NCBI GenBank assembly: GCA_900553895.1
Contig: USFB01000001.1
Location: 67,707-131,706 of the forward strand
Direction of reading: 5' to 3'
DNA from: an uncultured bacterium
GTDB lineage: Bacteria > Cyanobacteriota > Vampirovibrionia > Gastranaerophilales > Gastranaerophilaceae
Length of the DNA stretch: 64,000 bases
Shown one piece after another: positions 51,452 through 63,548 of this stretch. Each line of letters opens with the position of its first letter. The stretch's first letter is position 1. Below the pieces are notes generated by a model. It had not been told where the DNA came from. It made no database searches and saw only the letters and a list, made by a program, of their open reading frames with translations. The translations under genes were made by a program, and so were the position numbers.

Positions 51452-53155
51452 TTAAACTTCTTTGTTTTTTGGAGCAATTGCATATCCTAGAGCACCTAGG
51501 ATTGCAGCACCACCAGCGATATAGCCAGCTAATTTTTTGTTAGAGATTTTCTTTTCTAACAAAGCTTTAACATCTTCGCCAAATGCTTTCTTCATAGCAT
51601 CAGCTTTTTCGCCGTTCTTTTCAACAAATTCTTTCAAGATTTGTTCTTCTGTTTTTGCTTCAACTTTTGGCAAAGCATTTCTAGCATCAGTGATTTTCGT
51701 TTCTACATCTGATAACTTAGCTTTAGCTTCATTTAATGCCTTAGTATCAACACCAGATGCTTTTACTTCATAACTTACTTCCTTAGGAAGAACTTTTGAA
51801 GCTTCCTTGTCTAATTTTGGTAATGCTGGTGCAGCTGGAGCTTTTTCTACAGGTTTACCTTTTACACAGATTTCGCCGTTTTCGTTGAAGTAAGCACCTT
51901 TACCATATTTACGTCTTGCATTAGTTAATTCATTGTTAGTAATTTTAGTATAAGCTACGTTATCAGCTTGTGCCTTAATTGCTTTACCAGCAGCTTCATT
52001 TAATTTATTCAATCTGCCTTCTGAATCCTTGATAAGTTGTTCTAAGTTTTCTTTAGTAACATTTTTACCGTTTAACACTTTCTTTTCAGCATTAGTTAGA
52101 TTTTTGATAAATTCTTGAATTTCTTTATCTTTATTCTTAGGTTCTATTGTGCCACCAGAAAGTACTTTAAGAGCATTTTCTAATCTTTCTAGGAATGTAC
52201 CACCTGTTGTAGTGTCAGCAATTTTAGAATAATTGTCTAATACTTTTTTCAATGTATCATTTTTTCTAATTTCAATATTCTTCAAAGTCTGAACTTCTTT
52301 TGCGAATTTAGCACTATCTTTGGCTGGTGATGTTTTTACTTTATAACCAGTAGCTTCTTTAATATCAGCTAAAGCTTTATCAATTACTTGATTATTATCA
52401 GCAATTTTAGTCTTTGCTTCAATATAGTTTCTGTTAGGTTTGATAGATGCATATTTATCATAGTTTGCCATATATTCTTGCGTATAGCCTTCTAATTTTG
52501 CCTTCAAATCTTTTTGAGCAGCTTTAATTTCAGCCTCAGTGCCTTTGAAACCAGCACTTTCTAAGATTGAATTATAAATACCTTCTTGTCTTGTTTGCAA
52601 AGCTTTAATTCTATTATTAACGCCTTCCATTGCTTCTTTTGTTGCACCTTCAGCTTTTAATGTTCTAAGTTCATCAGCGGCTTTGTTCAAATCTTTAACG
52701 TTTTGACGAAGAGCTGCTAAAGGTTCTTTTGTAACAGTTTTTGTAGTAGCTTTTGCTGATTCAATAGTTTTGATTTCGTCTTGAATAGCAGCTTTTTGTT
52801 TCATTAGTTCATGGTCAGCAGCTAATTCTGGTGTAGCACCTTCTTTGTTCGCTTCTTTGAATGCTTTTAACTCATCTTCCCATTTAGCACCTGCATCAAT
52901 AGCAGCTTGTCTTGCATTGATTGCTTTTGTTTGGTTTGCTTCTTCTGAAATAGCGTCTTTTGCATTCTTTTCAAAGTTATCTTTTGTATCTGCAATGATG
53001 TCTTCAAAAGAGGCATATTTTGGTTTGGTTGTGTAATTTGCAACCGCTGCACCACCAAGACCACCTACAACAGCACCGCCTAGAGCATAAGGCACTGGAG
53101 ATGTTTGTTTAACTTGTGGTTGGTTTACCGCTTGAATTGATAATTCATCTGACAT
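51452..53155 (-). CDS. Large coiled-coil protein flanked by glycine-rich hydrophobic segments
   Basis: The 567-residue protein is unrecognised. Near the N-terminus is a glycine-zipper-like stretch (YALGGAVVGGLGGAAVANY, about residues 23-41). The middle ~480 residues are charged, Ala- and Lys-rich helix typical of coiled coil. The C-terminus repeats the theme with a hydrophobic Gly/Ala helix (LAGYIAGGAAILGALGYAIA) and a short basic tail. Both ends could enter a membrane, giving a hairpin or tether. There is no cleavable signal peptide. AGGAG lies upstream of the ATG. It may be a structural envelope protein or a secreted effector; neither is shown. Confidence 0.65.
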   Translation of the reverse strand: MSDELSIQAVNQPQVKQTSPVPYALGGAVVGGLGGAAVANYTTKPKYASFEDIIADTKDNFEKNAKDAISEEANQTKAINARQAAIDAGAKWEDELKAFKEANKEGATPELAADHELMKQKAAIQDEIKTIESAKATTKTVTKEPLAALRQNVKDLNKAADELRTLKAEGATKEAMEGVNNRIKALQTRQEGIYNSILESAGFKGTEAEIKAAQKDLKAKLEGYTQEYMANYDKYASIKPNRNYIEAKTKIADNNQVIDKALADIKEATGYKVKTSPAKDSAKFAKEVQTLKNIEIRKNDTLKKVLDNYSKIADTTTGGTFLERLENALKVLSGGTIEPKNKDKEIQEFIKNLTNAEKKVLNGKNVTKENLEQLIKDSEGRLNKLNEAAGKAIKAQADNVAYTKITNNELTNARRKYGKGAYFNENGEICVKGKPVEKAPAAPALPKLDKEASKVLPKEVSYEVKASGVDTKALNEAKAKLSDVETKITDARNALPKVEAKTEEQILKEFVEKNGEKADAMKKAFGEDVKALLEKKISNKKLAGYIAGGAAILGALGYAIAPKNKEV

Positions 53156-53497
53156 AACTAATTACTCCTATATTTTACAACTAATATTTAATTTCCTATT
53201 TGTTTTTACTTACTTTAATCCCATTAAAATTCTACAATCTTTAGGTCTTATATATCTAAACACACAAACAGTTTAAAAATTGCTATTTCTACGGCATGAT
53301 TTTTTAATAAAATTTGTGTTATATGCCTAAAACTATTATACCAACTGAACTCTAGCTTGCAAATTTACATTTACAAAACTTAACAAAGCACTTTGTAATC
53401 CATAAAAATCTGTTTTTGATTAGCTTTGTTTATGTTAAAATTTCCTTATGTATCAGGGTATTGAACCTACCGATAAATAATTCACGAGGGAGCAGAG
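53156..53497. other. Intergenic region between divergent genes
   Basis: No gene is supported in these 342 bases. They hold an extended -10 element for the IctB-like gene (53433-53441) and, presumably, the promoter of the coiled-coil gene on the other strand. I see no repeat or hairpin of note. Confidence 0.55.
53433..53441 (+). promoter_or_regulatory. Extended -10 promoter element of the IctB-like gene
   Basis: TGTTAAAAT fits the extended -10 form seen before glmU and the kinase operon, and lies 57 bases upstream of the GTG start at 53498. Confidence 0.45.
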
Positions 53498-56710
<3,213 letters not shown>

Positions 56711-56711
<1 letters not shown>

Positions 56712-57136
56712 TGAAAAAGAATTTTAACGTTATACAGATAAACGGGATTAGAGGATTGATTATGGCAGGTTTTGTCGTAACATGCCTAGCTGCCGGTTTC
56801 GGCGCATTTCCCGGTTGGGTTTGCATGCACCTTTGGAACTTCGGCGCATCATTTACTGAATCATTACCTTCTATCGGACTAGTTCAAGGTCTTTTGCTTT
56901 GGGGTATTATGGTTGCTGCGTATTTTACGTTCAGGAAACAAAAACTTGTTGTTTGCATGAAAGCACCGCAAGGTTTAAGCGACGAAGAATTGAAGACCGT
57001 TTTTGCCGATATAAAAAAACAGGCGCAAGACGATACAATTCTCCAAGCTATGATTAAGGCTCGTGAAGCTGAATTAAAATTAAAAGACGAGCAAAAAGAT
57101 ATTGCAAAAGACGAAGTCAAATCAAATCGTAATTAG
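56711..57136 (+). CDS. Two-helix membrane protein of unknown function
   Basis: The 141-residue protein has two membrane helices (LIMAGFVVTCLAAGFGAFPG and LVQGLLLWGIMVAAYFTF) with an aromatic loop between (WVCMHLWNFGASF). A cytoplasmic charged helix makes up the C-terminal third. I do not recognise it. It is translationally coupled to ligA (TAATG), and a strong terminator follows. Confidence 0.7.
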
Positions 57137-57144
57137 CAATATAA

Positions 57145-57181
57145 AAAAAATGGCGGAACTTTCCAAGTTCCGCCATTTTTT
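57145..57181. terminator. Bidirectional terminator
   Basis: AAAAAATGGCGGAACTT and AAGTTCCGCCATTTTTT form 17 perfect pairs around a three-base loop. It closes the ligA unit and the convergent lpt unit. Confidence 0.93.
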
Positions 57182-57191
57182 ATACAAACAA

Positions 57192-58007
57192 TTATTTCTG
57201 TTTTATTATCATAAAAGATTTTAATGCTCTTCCCGTATCCCCGTTTGTTTGAGTAGATACAACATTGATGTTTTTATAATTTAAAGAAGTAGAGCTTCCT
57301 CCATCAAACGCCATCGCGCTATCCAAATCATAACTTGCACACAAATCTCTTGCCTCAAAAATATCCATTGGATGTTCATTTGTTACGATAAAAATATGCG
57401 CTTCTTGAGTGCTACCATCAATATTTTTAATACCTATCAACGTTCTTGCTGTTTTATGTAATACAGAAGCAGATTCTCTCACCACATTCCCATCTTTATC
57501 TTTTACTACAAAAAATTCTTCTTCTAATCTTAAGTTTGGTAAAAGCTGAGGTCCGCCTTGAGCAGAAGTTCTAACTGAACACATAAAGTCAATTTTTGAA
57601 TTGTGTTGTGCAATTTCATATCTTAACTTACTATCGCAGTCTAAAACTCTAAACTCAGTTCTGTTTAACACCTTTTGTAAGCTTTGTCTTAATACAGGAT
57701 TCATCATAATGTTTTCATTAAATAACGGGTCTTCTATAGTCTGTGAATCATTTACTATATAAGAAATTGTTTTTTGATTTTTAGGATCAAAAAAGCCTGC
57801 ATTAATCGTAAGCAAAGAATCGCCCTTTTTATGCGCTTCTCGGTTTGTAATTAATGATGGTGATGAAACAAATTGCATTTGCTTTTTTACTCTATCACCA
57901 CTTAAAACTATGTGATAGATACCATCATCGTAATCAACTTTTATAGGTACAGCAAATACTGCTAAAGTAGAAGCAAACAATAATGATAGCACTAAAAATT
58001 TTTTCAT
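57192..58007 (-). CDS. Phosphodiester glycosidase (NAGPA)-domain exported protein
   Basis: The 271-residue protein has a signal peptide (MKKFLVLSLLFASTLAVFA) and a NAGPA/DUF2233-type domain, shown by LLTINAGFFDPKN, VRTSAQGGPQLL, ARTLIGIKN and the C-terminal AMAFDGGSSTSL. The family cleaves phosphodiester-linked sugars such as uncovering N-acetylglucosamine-1-phosphodiesters. Acting in the periplasm or outside, it may trim a wall or capsule polymer. It follows the LptF/G-like gene by one base, which ties it to envelope work. Confidence 0.85.
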   Translation of the reverse strand: MKKFLVLSLLFASTLAVFAVPIKVDYDDGIYHIVLSGDRVKKQMQFVSSPSLITNREAHKKGDSLLTINAGFFDPKNQKTISYIVNDSQTIEDPLFNENIMMNPVLRQSLQKVLNRTEFRVLDCDSKLRYEIAQHNSKIDFMCSVRTSAQGGPQLLPNLRLEEEFFVVKDKDGNVVRESASVLHKTARTLIGIKNIDGSTQEAHIFIVTNEHPMDIFEARDLCASYDLDSAMAFDGGSSTSLNYKNINVVSTQTNGDTGRALKSFMIIKQK

Positions 58008-58008
58008 T

Positions 58009-59133
58009 TTATAAATCCCTTGATTTGTAGAACATTATAATAGCAAACAAAAACGCTAACGGTGGAATTGCAGCCGTTGCAAGAGGTGGCAAAACACCTT
58101 TTTCTGCCAATAAGTCGAAGAAAGGCAGGGTTATATAATATACAAAAATACAACCGATAGCAATAGTAAACCCGATTAATCTTTGTTCACGCGGTTTGCT
58201 GAAGCCTAACAAACATCCCATAACAGCTAAAAGAACACAAACAAACGGGTGGAAAAATCTTTGGTAATACTTGTTTGCCATCAATCTGTAATCTTCATCC
58301 AAGTTTTCTTTTTTTAATAAGTCAACATATTTTTTCAAATCTTTATTATTTATATCTCTATCTTTTTTAGTTGAATTAATCATAATTGTGTATGCATCAT
58401 TTGCATCTTCACCATTTAAAATATAAGCCTTATCATGTTTGGTTATTTTTCTAAATATGCCGTCTTCATTGATATCATAAGATGTTACATTATCCAAAAC
58501 CCAACTTGGTTCACCATTCGGATTTACTCCTTTATGACCAATTTCTCCAACAAGAATATTATCCAATCCATGTAAATCATCAAAAACTTGTTTTGAAAAA
58601 TTCATAACGATTACATCGTTCATTTCACCTTCAAAAAATCTCGATACAATTACAGCCTGTTCAGGATGGTCATTCTCATCCTTCTTAGTGTAAATGTATT
58701 GAGTTAGCATTTGCCCGCCCTTGATTTCTTCTAATTTTTGACAAGTGTATGGAATCCATTTATCATAGGTTACAAAACAAAGATAAGTTACAATAAAGCT
58801 TAAAACTAAAAGCGGACGCAAAATTCTTGAAAAAGACATGCCGACAGCTCTGAATATTGTTAATTCAGAATCCTTACTTAATTTATCAAAGGTGAATAAA
58901 GAACCTAACAACAGCCCTACAGGGAAGGCTTTACCAAGAATTTTAGGCATTTCATATATTAAAACCAAAACGCCTGTTTTTGCAGAATAAACGCCTTCCA
59001 AAACTTTTTTAATCGTATTTAAAAGCATTTCTGGCGCAATCCAAACAATTGTAAACAACATGATTGCAACAATTGTTGTAATTAAAACTTGCGTAAAAAT
59101 ATATCTGTCATAAACGGTAAAAGGCTTTTTCAT
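58009..59133 (-). CDS. LptF/LptG-family lipopolysaccharide export permease
   Basis: The 374-residue protein has the YjgP/YjgQ plan: three N-terminal helices (YDRYIFTQVLITTIVAIMLF, PKILGKAFPVGLLLGSLF), a periplasmic beta-jellyroll domain (LVGEIGHKGVNPNGEPSWVLD) and three C-terminal helices (FFHPFVCVLLAVMGCLLGFS). With LptB it would extract lipopolysaccharide from the inner membrane. Only one such gene is here. Cyanobacteria likewise use a single Lpt permease, so a homodimer is plausible. It starts one base after lptB. Confidence 0.92.
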   Translation of the reverse strand: MKKPFTVYDRYIFTQVLITTIVAIMLFTIVWIAPEMLLNTIKKVLEGVYSAKTGVLVLIYEMPKILGKAFPVGLLLGSLFTFDKLSKDSELTIFRAVGMSFSRILRPLLVLSFIVTYLCFVTYDKWIPYTCQKLEEIKGGQMLTQYIYTKKDENDHPEQAVIVSRFFEGEMNDVIVMNFSKQVFDDLHGLDNILVGEIGHKGVNPNGEPSWVLDNVTSYDINEDGIFRKITKHDKAYILNGEDANDAYTIMINSTKKDRDINNKDLKKYVDLLKKENLDEDYRLMANKYYQRFFHPFVCVLLAVMGCLLGFSKPREQRLIGFTIAIGCIFVYYITLPFFDLLAEKGVLPPLATAAIPPLAFLFAIIMFYKSRDL

Positions 59134-59134
59134 A

Positions 59135-59860
59135 CTAGAGTTTGAAATCCTTTCCTAAATAAAATTCTTTGGCAACAGGGTCATTTGCAACATCCGTACT
59201 CTTACCTTGAATTTTGATTTTACCGTCGAAGATTACATAAGCTCTGTCCGTAATTGAAAGTGTCGCTTTTGGATTGTGGTCAGTAATTAAAACGCCTAAA
59301 CCTTTTTCTTCAGAAATTTTTCTGATGTTGTCTTTAATTTCACCAATCGCAATAGGGTCGATACCTGCAAAAGGTTCATCAAGAAGCATGAAATCAGGAC
59401 TCGCAGCAAGAGCGCGCGCGATTTCAACACGCCTTCGTTCACCACCTGATAGCGCAACCGCAGGAGATTTTCTAAGCTTCATAACACCAAATTCTATCAA
59501 TAATTCTTCAAGCTTCATTTTCTTTTCATTGACAGTCAATTTGTCATTCATTTCTAAAACTAATTGAATGTTATCTTCAACTGTCAGCTTTCTAAAAATT
59601 GAATTTTCTTGCGGAAGATAACCGATACCTGCTTTTGCACGCAAGTTCATAGGCCATGCCGTAATATCTTTTCCATCTATAAAAACATTTCCTGTATTAG
59701 GTTTAACCAAACCTACAATCATGTAGAAAGTTGTAGTTTTTCCGGCACCGTTCGGACCAAGCAGACAAACAACTTCACCTTTATTCATAAAAAAACTTAC
59801 GTCATTTACAACACTTCTATCCCCATATATTTTGACTAAATTCTTTGCTTCAATTCTCAT
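59135..59860 (-). CDS. lptB: LPS export ABC transporter ATPase
   Basis: The 241-residue ATPase has Walker A LLGPNGAGKTTTFYM, Q loop GYLPQENSIFRKLTVEDN, signature ALSGGERRRVEIARALA, Walker B FMLLDEPFAGIDP and the switch His in LITDHN. GIDPIAI and the N-terminal IEAKNLVKIYGDRSVVNDVS are LptB hallmarks. It powers lipopolysaccharide transport from inner to outer membrane and is the first gene of the lptB-lptF/G-NAGPA unit. Confidence 0.96.
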   Translation of the reverse strand: MRIEAKNLVKIYGDRSVVNDVSFFMNKGEVVCLLGPNGAGKTTTFYMIVGLVKPNTGNVFIDGKDITAWPMNLRAKAGIGYLPQENSIFRKLTVEDNIQLVLEMNDKLTVNEKKMKLEELLIEFGVMKLRKSPAVALSGGERRRVEIARALAASPDFMLLDEPFAGIDPIAIGEIKDNIRKISEEKGLGVLITDHNPKATLSITDRAYVIFDGKIKIQGKSTDVANDPVAKEFYLGKDFKL

Positions 59861-59998
59861 TCTTATTCCCCAATGCTATATTTCTATATAATACTACAAA
59901 AGTTGATTTAATGATAGAAATAAAGTTTAATTCTTTTAAAATTCATGTAAACAATTGTAAACATTTTTTATTTTTCTGCAATTTTATTTTACAAATTT

Positions 59999-60008
59999 AC
60001 TTTATATA
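59999..60008 (+). promoter_or_regulatory. Promoter-like ACTTTATATA motif
   Basis: This is the third copy of the ten-base motif (see 17219 and 17574), 54 bases before the ATG at 60053. Its right flank reads AATGTAGTG. Confidence 0.5.
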
Positions 60009-60052
60009 AATGTAGTGTGTTTATACAAAAGTAGTGAAGGTAAAATTACAAT

Positions 60053-60853
60053 ATGTCAGGTTTAGCAATTTCAGCGTTTCTACCATCAATAACCTCAGGC
60101 GGAATTTTCTCCACCAGAAGAGCATCTTCTGCTACCAGTGCTAATAATCCGTTTATTGGTGCAATGAATGCAGATATCGCCGGTGGTCAAGCTTTAAATG
60201 TTGCAAAAGGTGTTTCTAATATTGCAAAATATTCAAACAATACTTTATCTGCAGATATTATTAGTGCAGAAGAATCAATTAAAAACTTAGCTAAAACTGA
60301 TAAAGTGATTGGTGGCATAAGTAAAGTTTTGAATTATACAGCAGACCACATCAACCCAATTATTTGTGCAACAGGTGCAGTAAAAGTCGCATGTTCTGAC
60401 AATAAAAAAGATACAGCGATTGAAGAAGGAACTGCTTTAGGTGTTATGTTTGGTTGTGAAGCAGCAGGAAAACGTTTTATTGGAATTCCAAAGAATATGA
60501 AATATGATCCTAAAACAATGATTGAAAAAAATGACGGCATTTATAGAATTGTTGACGGCAAAGAAACTTTAATTGCTGAAAAAGGAAAATATAAATTAAA
60601 TGGCAATCAACTTGTAGTTGAAAGAGAAGGTTTGTATAAAAAAGTTCCTTTCTTAGAAAAAGCTACAAGAATGTTTAAAGAAAAACAAGCAGAAGCATTG
60701 AGTGATACTAAAAACACATCAAAAGTATGTCAAAAATTGATGAAAATAGCTCCGGGTACCGCAAAAGGTTTGGCTTTCGTTTGTTGTTCAATCGGTGGTT
60801 ATCAGTTAGGGCTTTCAGCTGCAGACAAAATTTTAGGAAAAGAATCTGCTTAA
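60053..60853 (+). CDS. Protein of unknown function with glycine/alanine-rich ends
   Basis: The 266-residue protein begins with a Ser/Ala/Gly-rich stretch (FLPSITSGGIFSTRRASSAT). Two weakly hydrophobic segments are seen (about 105-150, and GTAKGLAFVCCSIGGYQLGL near the end). The middle resembles a beta-rich patch (GIYRIVDGKETLIAEKGKYK). I do not recognise it. Cysteines at several places are unusual for a secreted protein. The stop overlaps the convergent 60850 gene by the palindrome TTAA. It shares its promoter-like motif with two small genes near 17 kb. Confidence 0.65.
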   Translation: MSGLAISAFLPSITSGGIFSTRRASSATSANNPFIGAMNADIAGGQALNVAKGVSNIAKYSNNTLSADIISAEESIKNLAKTDKVIGGISKVLNYTADHINPIICATGAVKVACSDNKKDTAIEEGTALGVMFGCEAAGKRFIGIPKNMKYDPKTMIEKNDGIYRIVDGKETLIAEKGKYKLNGNQLVVEREGLYKKVPFLEKATRMFKEKQAEALSDTKNTSKVCQKLMKIAPGTAKGLAFVCCSIGGYQLGLSAADKILGKESA

Positions 60854-61767
60854 TTAATAGCTTTAATTTTCCCACCTTGTTTGTATAATGTTTGGAACAT
60901 TGATTGAGAACGTCTATAATTATTAATTGAAGCCTCTAATGAAGCATTAATTGTTATGTAAATTATTGGAATTGAAATTGCAATTGTTAAAATCGCTACA
61001 ACAGCATGCTTAATTACAGTTTGCACCATTCTGAAACGTTGTTTTGTGATTGCAATATCGTTTTGTTCTTTTAATATTTTATTGATTAGATTTTTTCTTT
61101 CTTTTACAGTAAGACTTTCAATGAAGTCGACATTTTGCGGGTCAATGTACATAACGTATTTGGAATATTTTACATTTCCATCTAATAAATCTAAGCTGTC
61201 ATTATAACTTTTAATTTCAGGCGTAAGTGGCTTTTCTGTAATTTTCCCTTTTGAAAGTTCTTCAATATTATTATCTACTGCCGGCATTTCTGTAAAAGCG
61301 GCATTGCTTATTGTATTTTCATCAACAACATCGGCTTCTGTATTCTGTCCGCCAAAATTCTTTTGTTTATTTAATTTAGCCTTATATTTTTTGATAAAGT
61401 TATCATCAATATTCTTATCAAAACTTACTGATTTTTTCGGCTGAGCATCATTAATATCATTCTTGGCTACTTGAGAAAGTTCTGAATTTCCACCATCTGC
61501 GTTTTCACCATTTTGAGTAGTTTCAGAAGTTTCAGAATTATTGACATTATCACTTCCCTTTGTCTTCTGAGCCGGTTCTTCAAAAAGAGTAGAATCATCA
61601 TTTTCATCAAATTCTGTTTTTTGTGGTTCATCGCTCAAAACTTGTGCATCTTGTGCTAGCTTTTGTTGCAGTTGTTCTATTAATTCAGGCGAAATATCAT
61701 CATTCAGTGACGCTAATTCGTTGATATCCATTGTATCTTTATCACTAAAAACGTTCTTTCCCGCCAT
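60850..61767 (-). CDS. Acidic protein with a C-terminal membrane helix
   Basis: The 305-residue protein is unrecognised. Residues 1-180 are polar, acidic and Asn/Gln-rich, probably disordered. A basic helical region follows (DFIESLTVKERKNLINKILK), then a membrane helix near the C-terminus (VVAILTIAISIPIIYITINA) and a short external tail. I chose ATG 61767 because AGAGAG lies upstream. A longer reading to 61836 adds residues with no start signal. In composition and topology it recalls the acidic membrane protein at 4111. Confidence 0.65.
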   Translation of the reverse strand: MAGKNVFSDKDTMDINELASLNDDISPELIEQLQQKLAQDAQVLSDEPQKTEFDENDDSTLFEEPAQKTKGSDNVNNSETSETTQNGENADGGNSELSQVAKNDINDAQPKKSVSFDKNIDDNFIKKYKAKLNKQKNFGGQNTEADVVDENTISNAAFTEMPAVDNNIEELSKGKITEKPLTPEIKSYNDSLDLLDGNVKYSKYVMYIDPQNVDFIESLTVKERKNLINKILKEQNDIAITKQRFRMVQTVIKHAVVAILTIAISIPIIYITINASLEASINNYRRSQSMFQTLYKQGGKIKAIN

Positions 61768-61848
61768 GTCTAACTCTCTTTTCTTTTTTGTAGTAAGATA
61801 TAAATATATTATATATGATATTTCGTGTTTAGGCAATGAGAGAATGAT

Positions 61849-62862
61849 ATGGACAAAGAAAAATTAGTAGATTTAATTAAAAAAATTGGTGAATCTAAAA
61901 TTCTTGTAATCGGTGACTTGGCATTAGATGAAATGGTCTACGGCGACACTGAAAGAATTTCAAGAGAAGCACCGGTTTTAATTTTACAACATACTCACAC
62001 AAAATTTATTTTAGGCGGGGCATCAAACGCTGCACATAACGTTTCTGAAATTAACGGCGGAAAGGTTAGTGTTATTGGTATTATTGGAGATGATTATCAA
62101 GCAAACGATTTAAGAAATGCTTTTGAAGAAGCAAACATTGATTGTTCCTCCCTAATTGTTGATAAATGCAGAAAAACAATTACTAAAACTAGAATTTCTG
62201 GCTCCTGCTCTCATTCAATTACACAACAAATAGTTAGAATTGACAGGCAAACTAACGCTCCGATTTCGAAAGAAACTGAAGCAAAAATGATTACAGAAAT
62301 TGAAAAATTGGTACCATTACACGATGCAGTAATCTTATCTGATTATCACATTGGAACGCTAACTGACAATGTAATTAAAGCAGTTGTTGATATTGCTAAA
62401 AAATATGATAAAAAGGTCATAGTTGACGCTCAAAGAGATTTGGGAAGATACAAAGGTATCACATCAATGACTCCAAACCTTCCGGACACTCAAAAATATG
62501 TAGGCATGTATTTAAATAATAAAGAAGATTTTTTGAAAGCGGGAAACAGATTGCTTAATGAAACAGGAGCAGATGCAATATTAATTACATGTGGTGCTGA
62601 TGGCATGGTTGTAGTTGAACCTGAAAATAAATATACACATATTCCTGTATTTAATAAGGCTGAAGTTTTTGACGTTACCGGTGCTGGAGATACTGTTACA
62701 GCCGTTTACACATTAGCTTTAGCAGCCGGAGCAGAGCCTGTTTACGCTGCTATAATAGGGAACATCGCAGCCGGCGTTGTTGTAAAACAATTTGGTTGCG
62801 CAACTACAAGCATTGATGAAATTTTGGATTCAGTGCCGGAAAGAATTGTGTTAGAGATTTAG
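61849..62862 (+). CDS. D-glycero-D-manno-heptose-7-phosphate kinase, RfaE N-terminal domain type
   Basis: This PfkB-family sugar kinase matches the HldE N-terminal (RfaE domain I) pattern: ILVIGDLALDEMVYGDTERIS, EAPVLILQH, LGGASNAAHNVSEINGGKV and VVDIAKKYDKKVIVDAQRDL. The catalytic DVTGAGDTVTAVYTLALA has the anion-hole Gly-Ala-Gly-Asp. It makes heptose-1,7-bisphosphate for the lipopolysaccharide core. The 337-residue length means the adenylyltransferase half (domain II) is a separate gene, not in the window. Confidence 0.93.
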   Translation: MDKEKLVDLIKKIGESKILVIGDLALDEMVYGDTERISREAPVLILQHTHTKFILGGASNAAHNVSEINGGKVSVIGIIGDDYQANDLRNAFEEANIDCSSLIVDKCRKTITKTRISGSCSHSITQQIVRIDRQTNAPISKETEAKMITEIEKLVPLHDAVILSDYHIGTLTDNVIKAVVDIAKKYDKKVIVDAQRDLGRYKGITSMTPNLPDTQKYVGMYLNNKEDFLKAGNRLLNETGADAILITCGADGMVVVEPENKYTHIPVFNKAEVFDVTGAGDTVTAVYTLALAAGAEPVYAAIIGNIAAGVVVKQFGCATTSIDEILDSVPERIVLEI

Positions 62863-62945
62863 TTTTATGGTTTTTGAGGAATCCCCATCGACCTAACCAT
62901 CCCACACAAGAACGAAGAGACGAATAATAAGAAGAAAGGTAAAAT

Positions 62946-63482
62946 ATGAAAAATTTTCACTTAGTAGATATTTTAATCGTTTTAGGCGTAATTATAGCAC
63001 TTATAGTTGGAGTTATTACAACAAAACACTTCAGACAAACTGCTGACAAGCAGATAGAAGCAACCTCCCCTATTACATTCCAAGTATTTTTAAGAGGTGT
63101 AACTGTTACCGGCGAAGAATTTCCAATCAAAGCTAACGATAAAACATTTATAACAATCAGAAACGTACCTTATACAGAATTAAATGTTTTGAATGTGTCT
63201 TCTGAAACAAGAAAAACAGCAGTTGCTTCATCAAAAGCTGTTGATCAATACATTTTAGTAAAAGACCCATCTCAACCGGCTATTTTTGATGCCGTAGTAA
63301 CAATCACTGACACCGCTAAAATAACAAAAGATGGTGCTGTTGTAGGTGGCAATAAAATCAAAATGGGATTGCCTGTAACACTAGAAGGCGGTAGTTACAA
63401 ATTTAATGGAACTATATCAGATGTTAGAGTAACAGCTGATACAGATATAGAAGATGATGGTTCTAACAATCAGGTTGGTTAA
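62946..63482 (+). CDS. DUF4330-like membrane-anchored protein
   Basis: The 178-residue protein starts with a membrane helix (FHLVDILIVLGVIIALIVGV) and continues as a beta-rich periplasmic domain (ITFQVFLRGVTVTGEEFPI, GGNKIKMGLPVTLEGGSYKF). The helix that begins with the D-[IL]-L-I-V pattern and the KIKMGLPVTLEG region recall the DUF4330 family common in cyanobacteria. The function is unknown. AAGAAAGG lies upstream of the ATG. It may be cotranscribed with the heptose kinase, 83 bases upstream. Confidence 0.65.
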   Translation: MKNFHLVDILIVLGVIIALIVGVITTKHFRQTADKQIEATSPITFQVFLRGVTVTGEEFPIKANDKTFITIRNVPYTELNVLNVSSETRKTAVASSKAVDQYILVKDPSQPAIFDAVVTITDTAKITKDGAVVGGNKIKMGLPVTLEGGSYKFNGTISDVRVTADTDIEDDGSNNQVG

Positions 63483-63502
63483 TTTAAATAAATAGATTTT
63501 AA

Positions 63503-63539
63503 AATAATCCCGTGTTCAATAATAAAACACGGGATTATT
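63503..63539. terminator. Bidirectional terminator
   Basis: AATAATCCCGTGTT and AACACGGGATTATT form 14 pairs around a nine-base loop, between the DUF4330-like gene and the convergent gene at the window end. Confidence 0.85.
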
Positions 63540-63548
63540 ATTAAAATA

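Noticed and set aside
15746..53260. ATAAGACCTA shared upstream of the 15863 and 53155 starts
   Set aside because: Ten bases match about 95-100 bases upstream of two genes, but with only two copies in AT-rich DNA and no flanking similarity, chance is a fair explanation.
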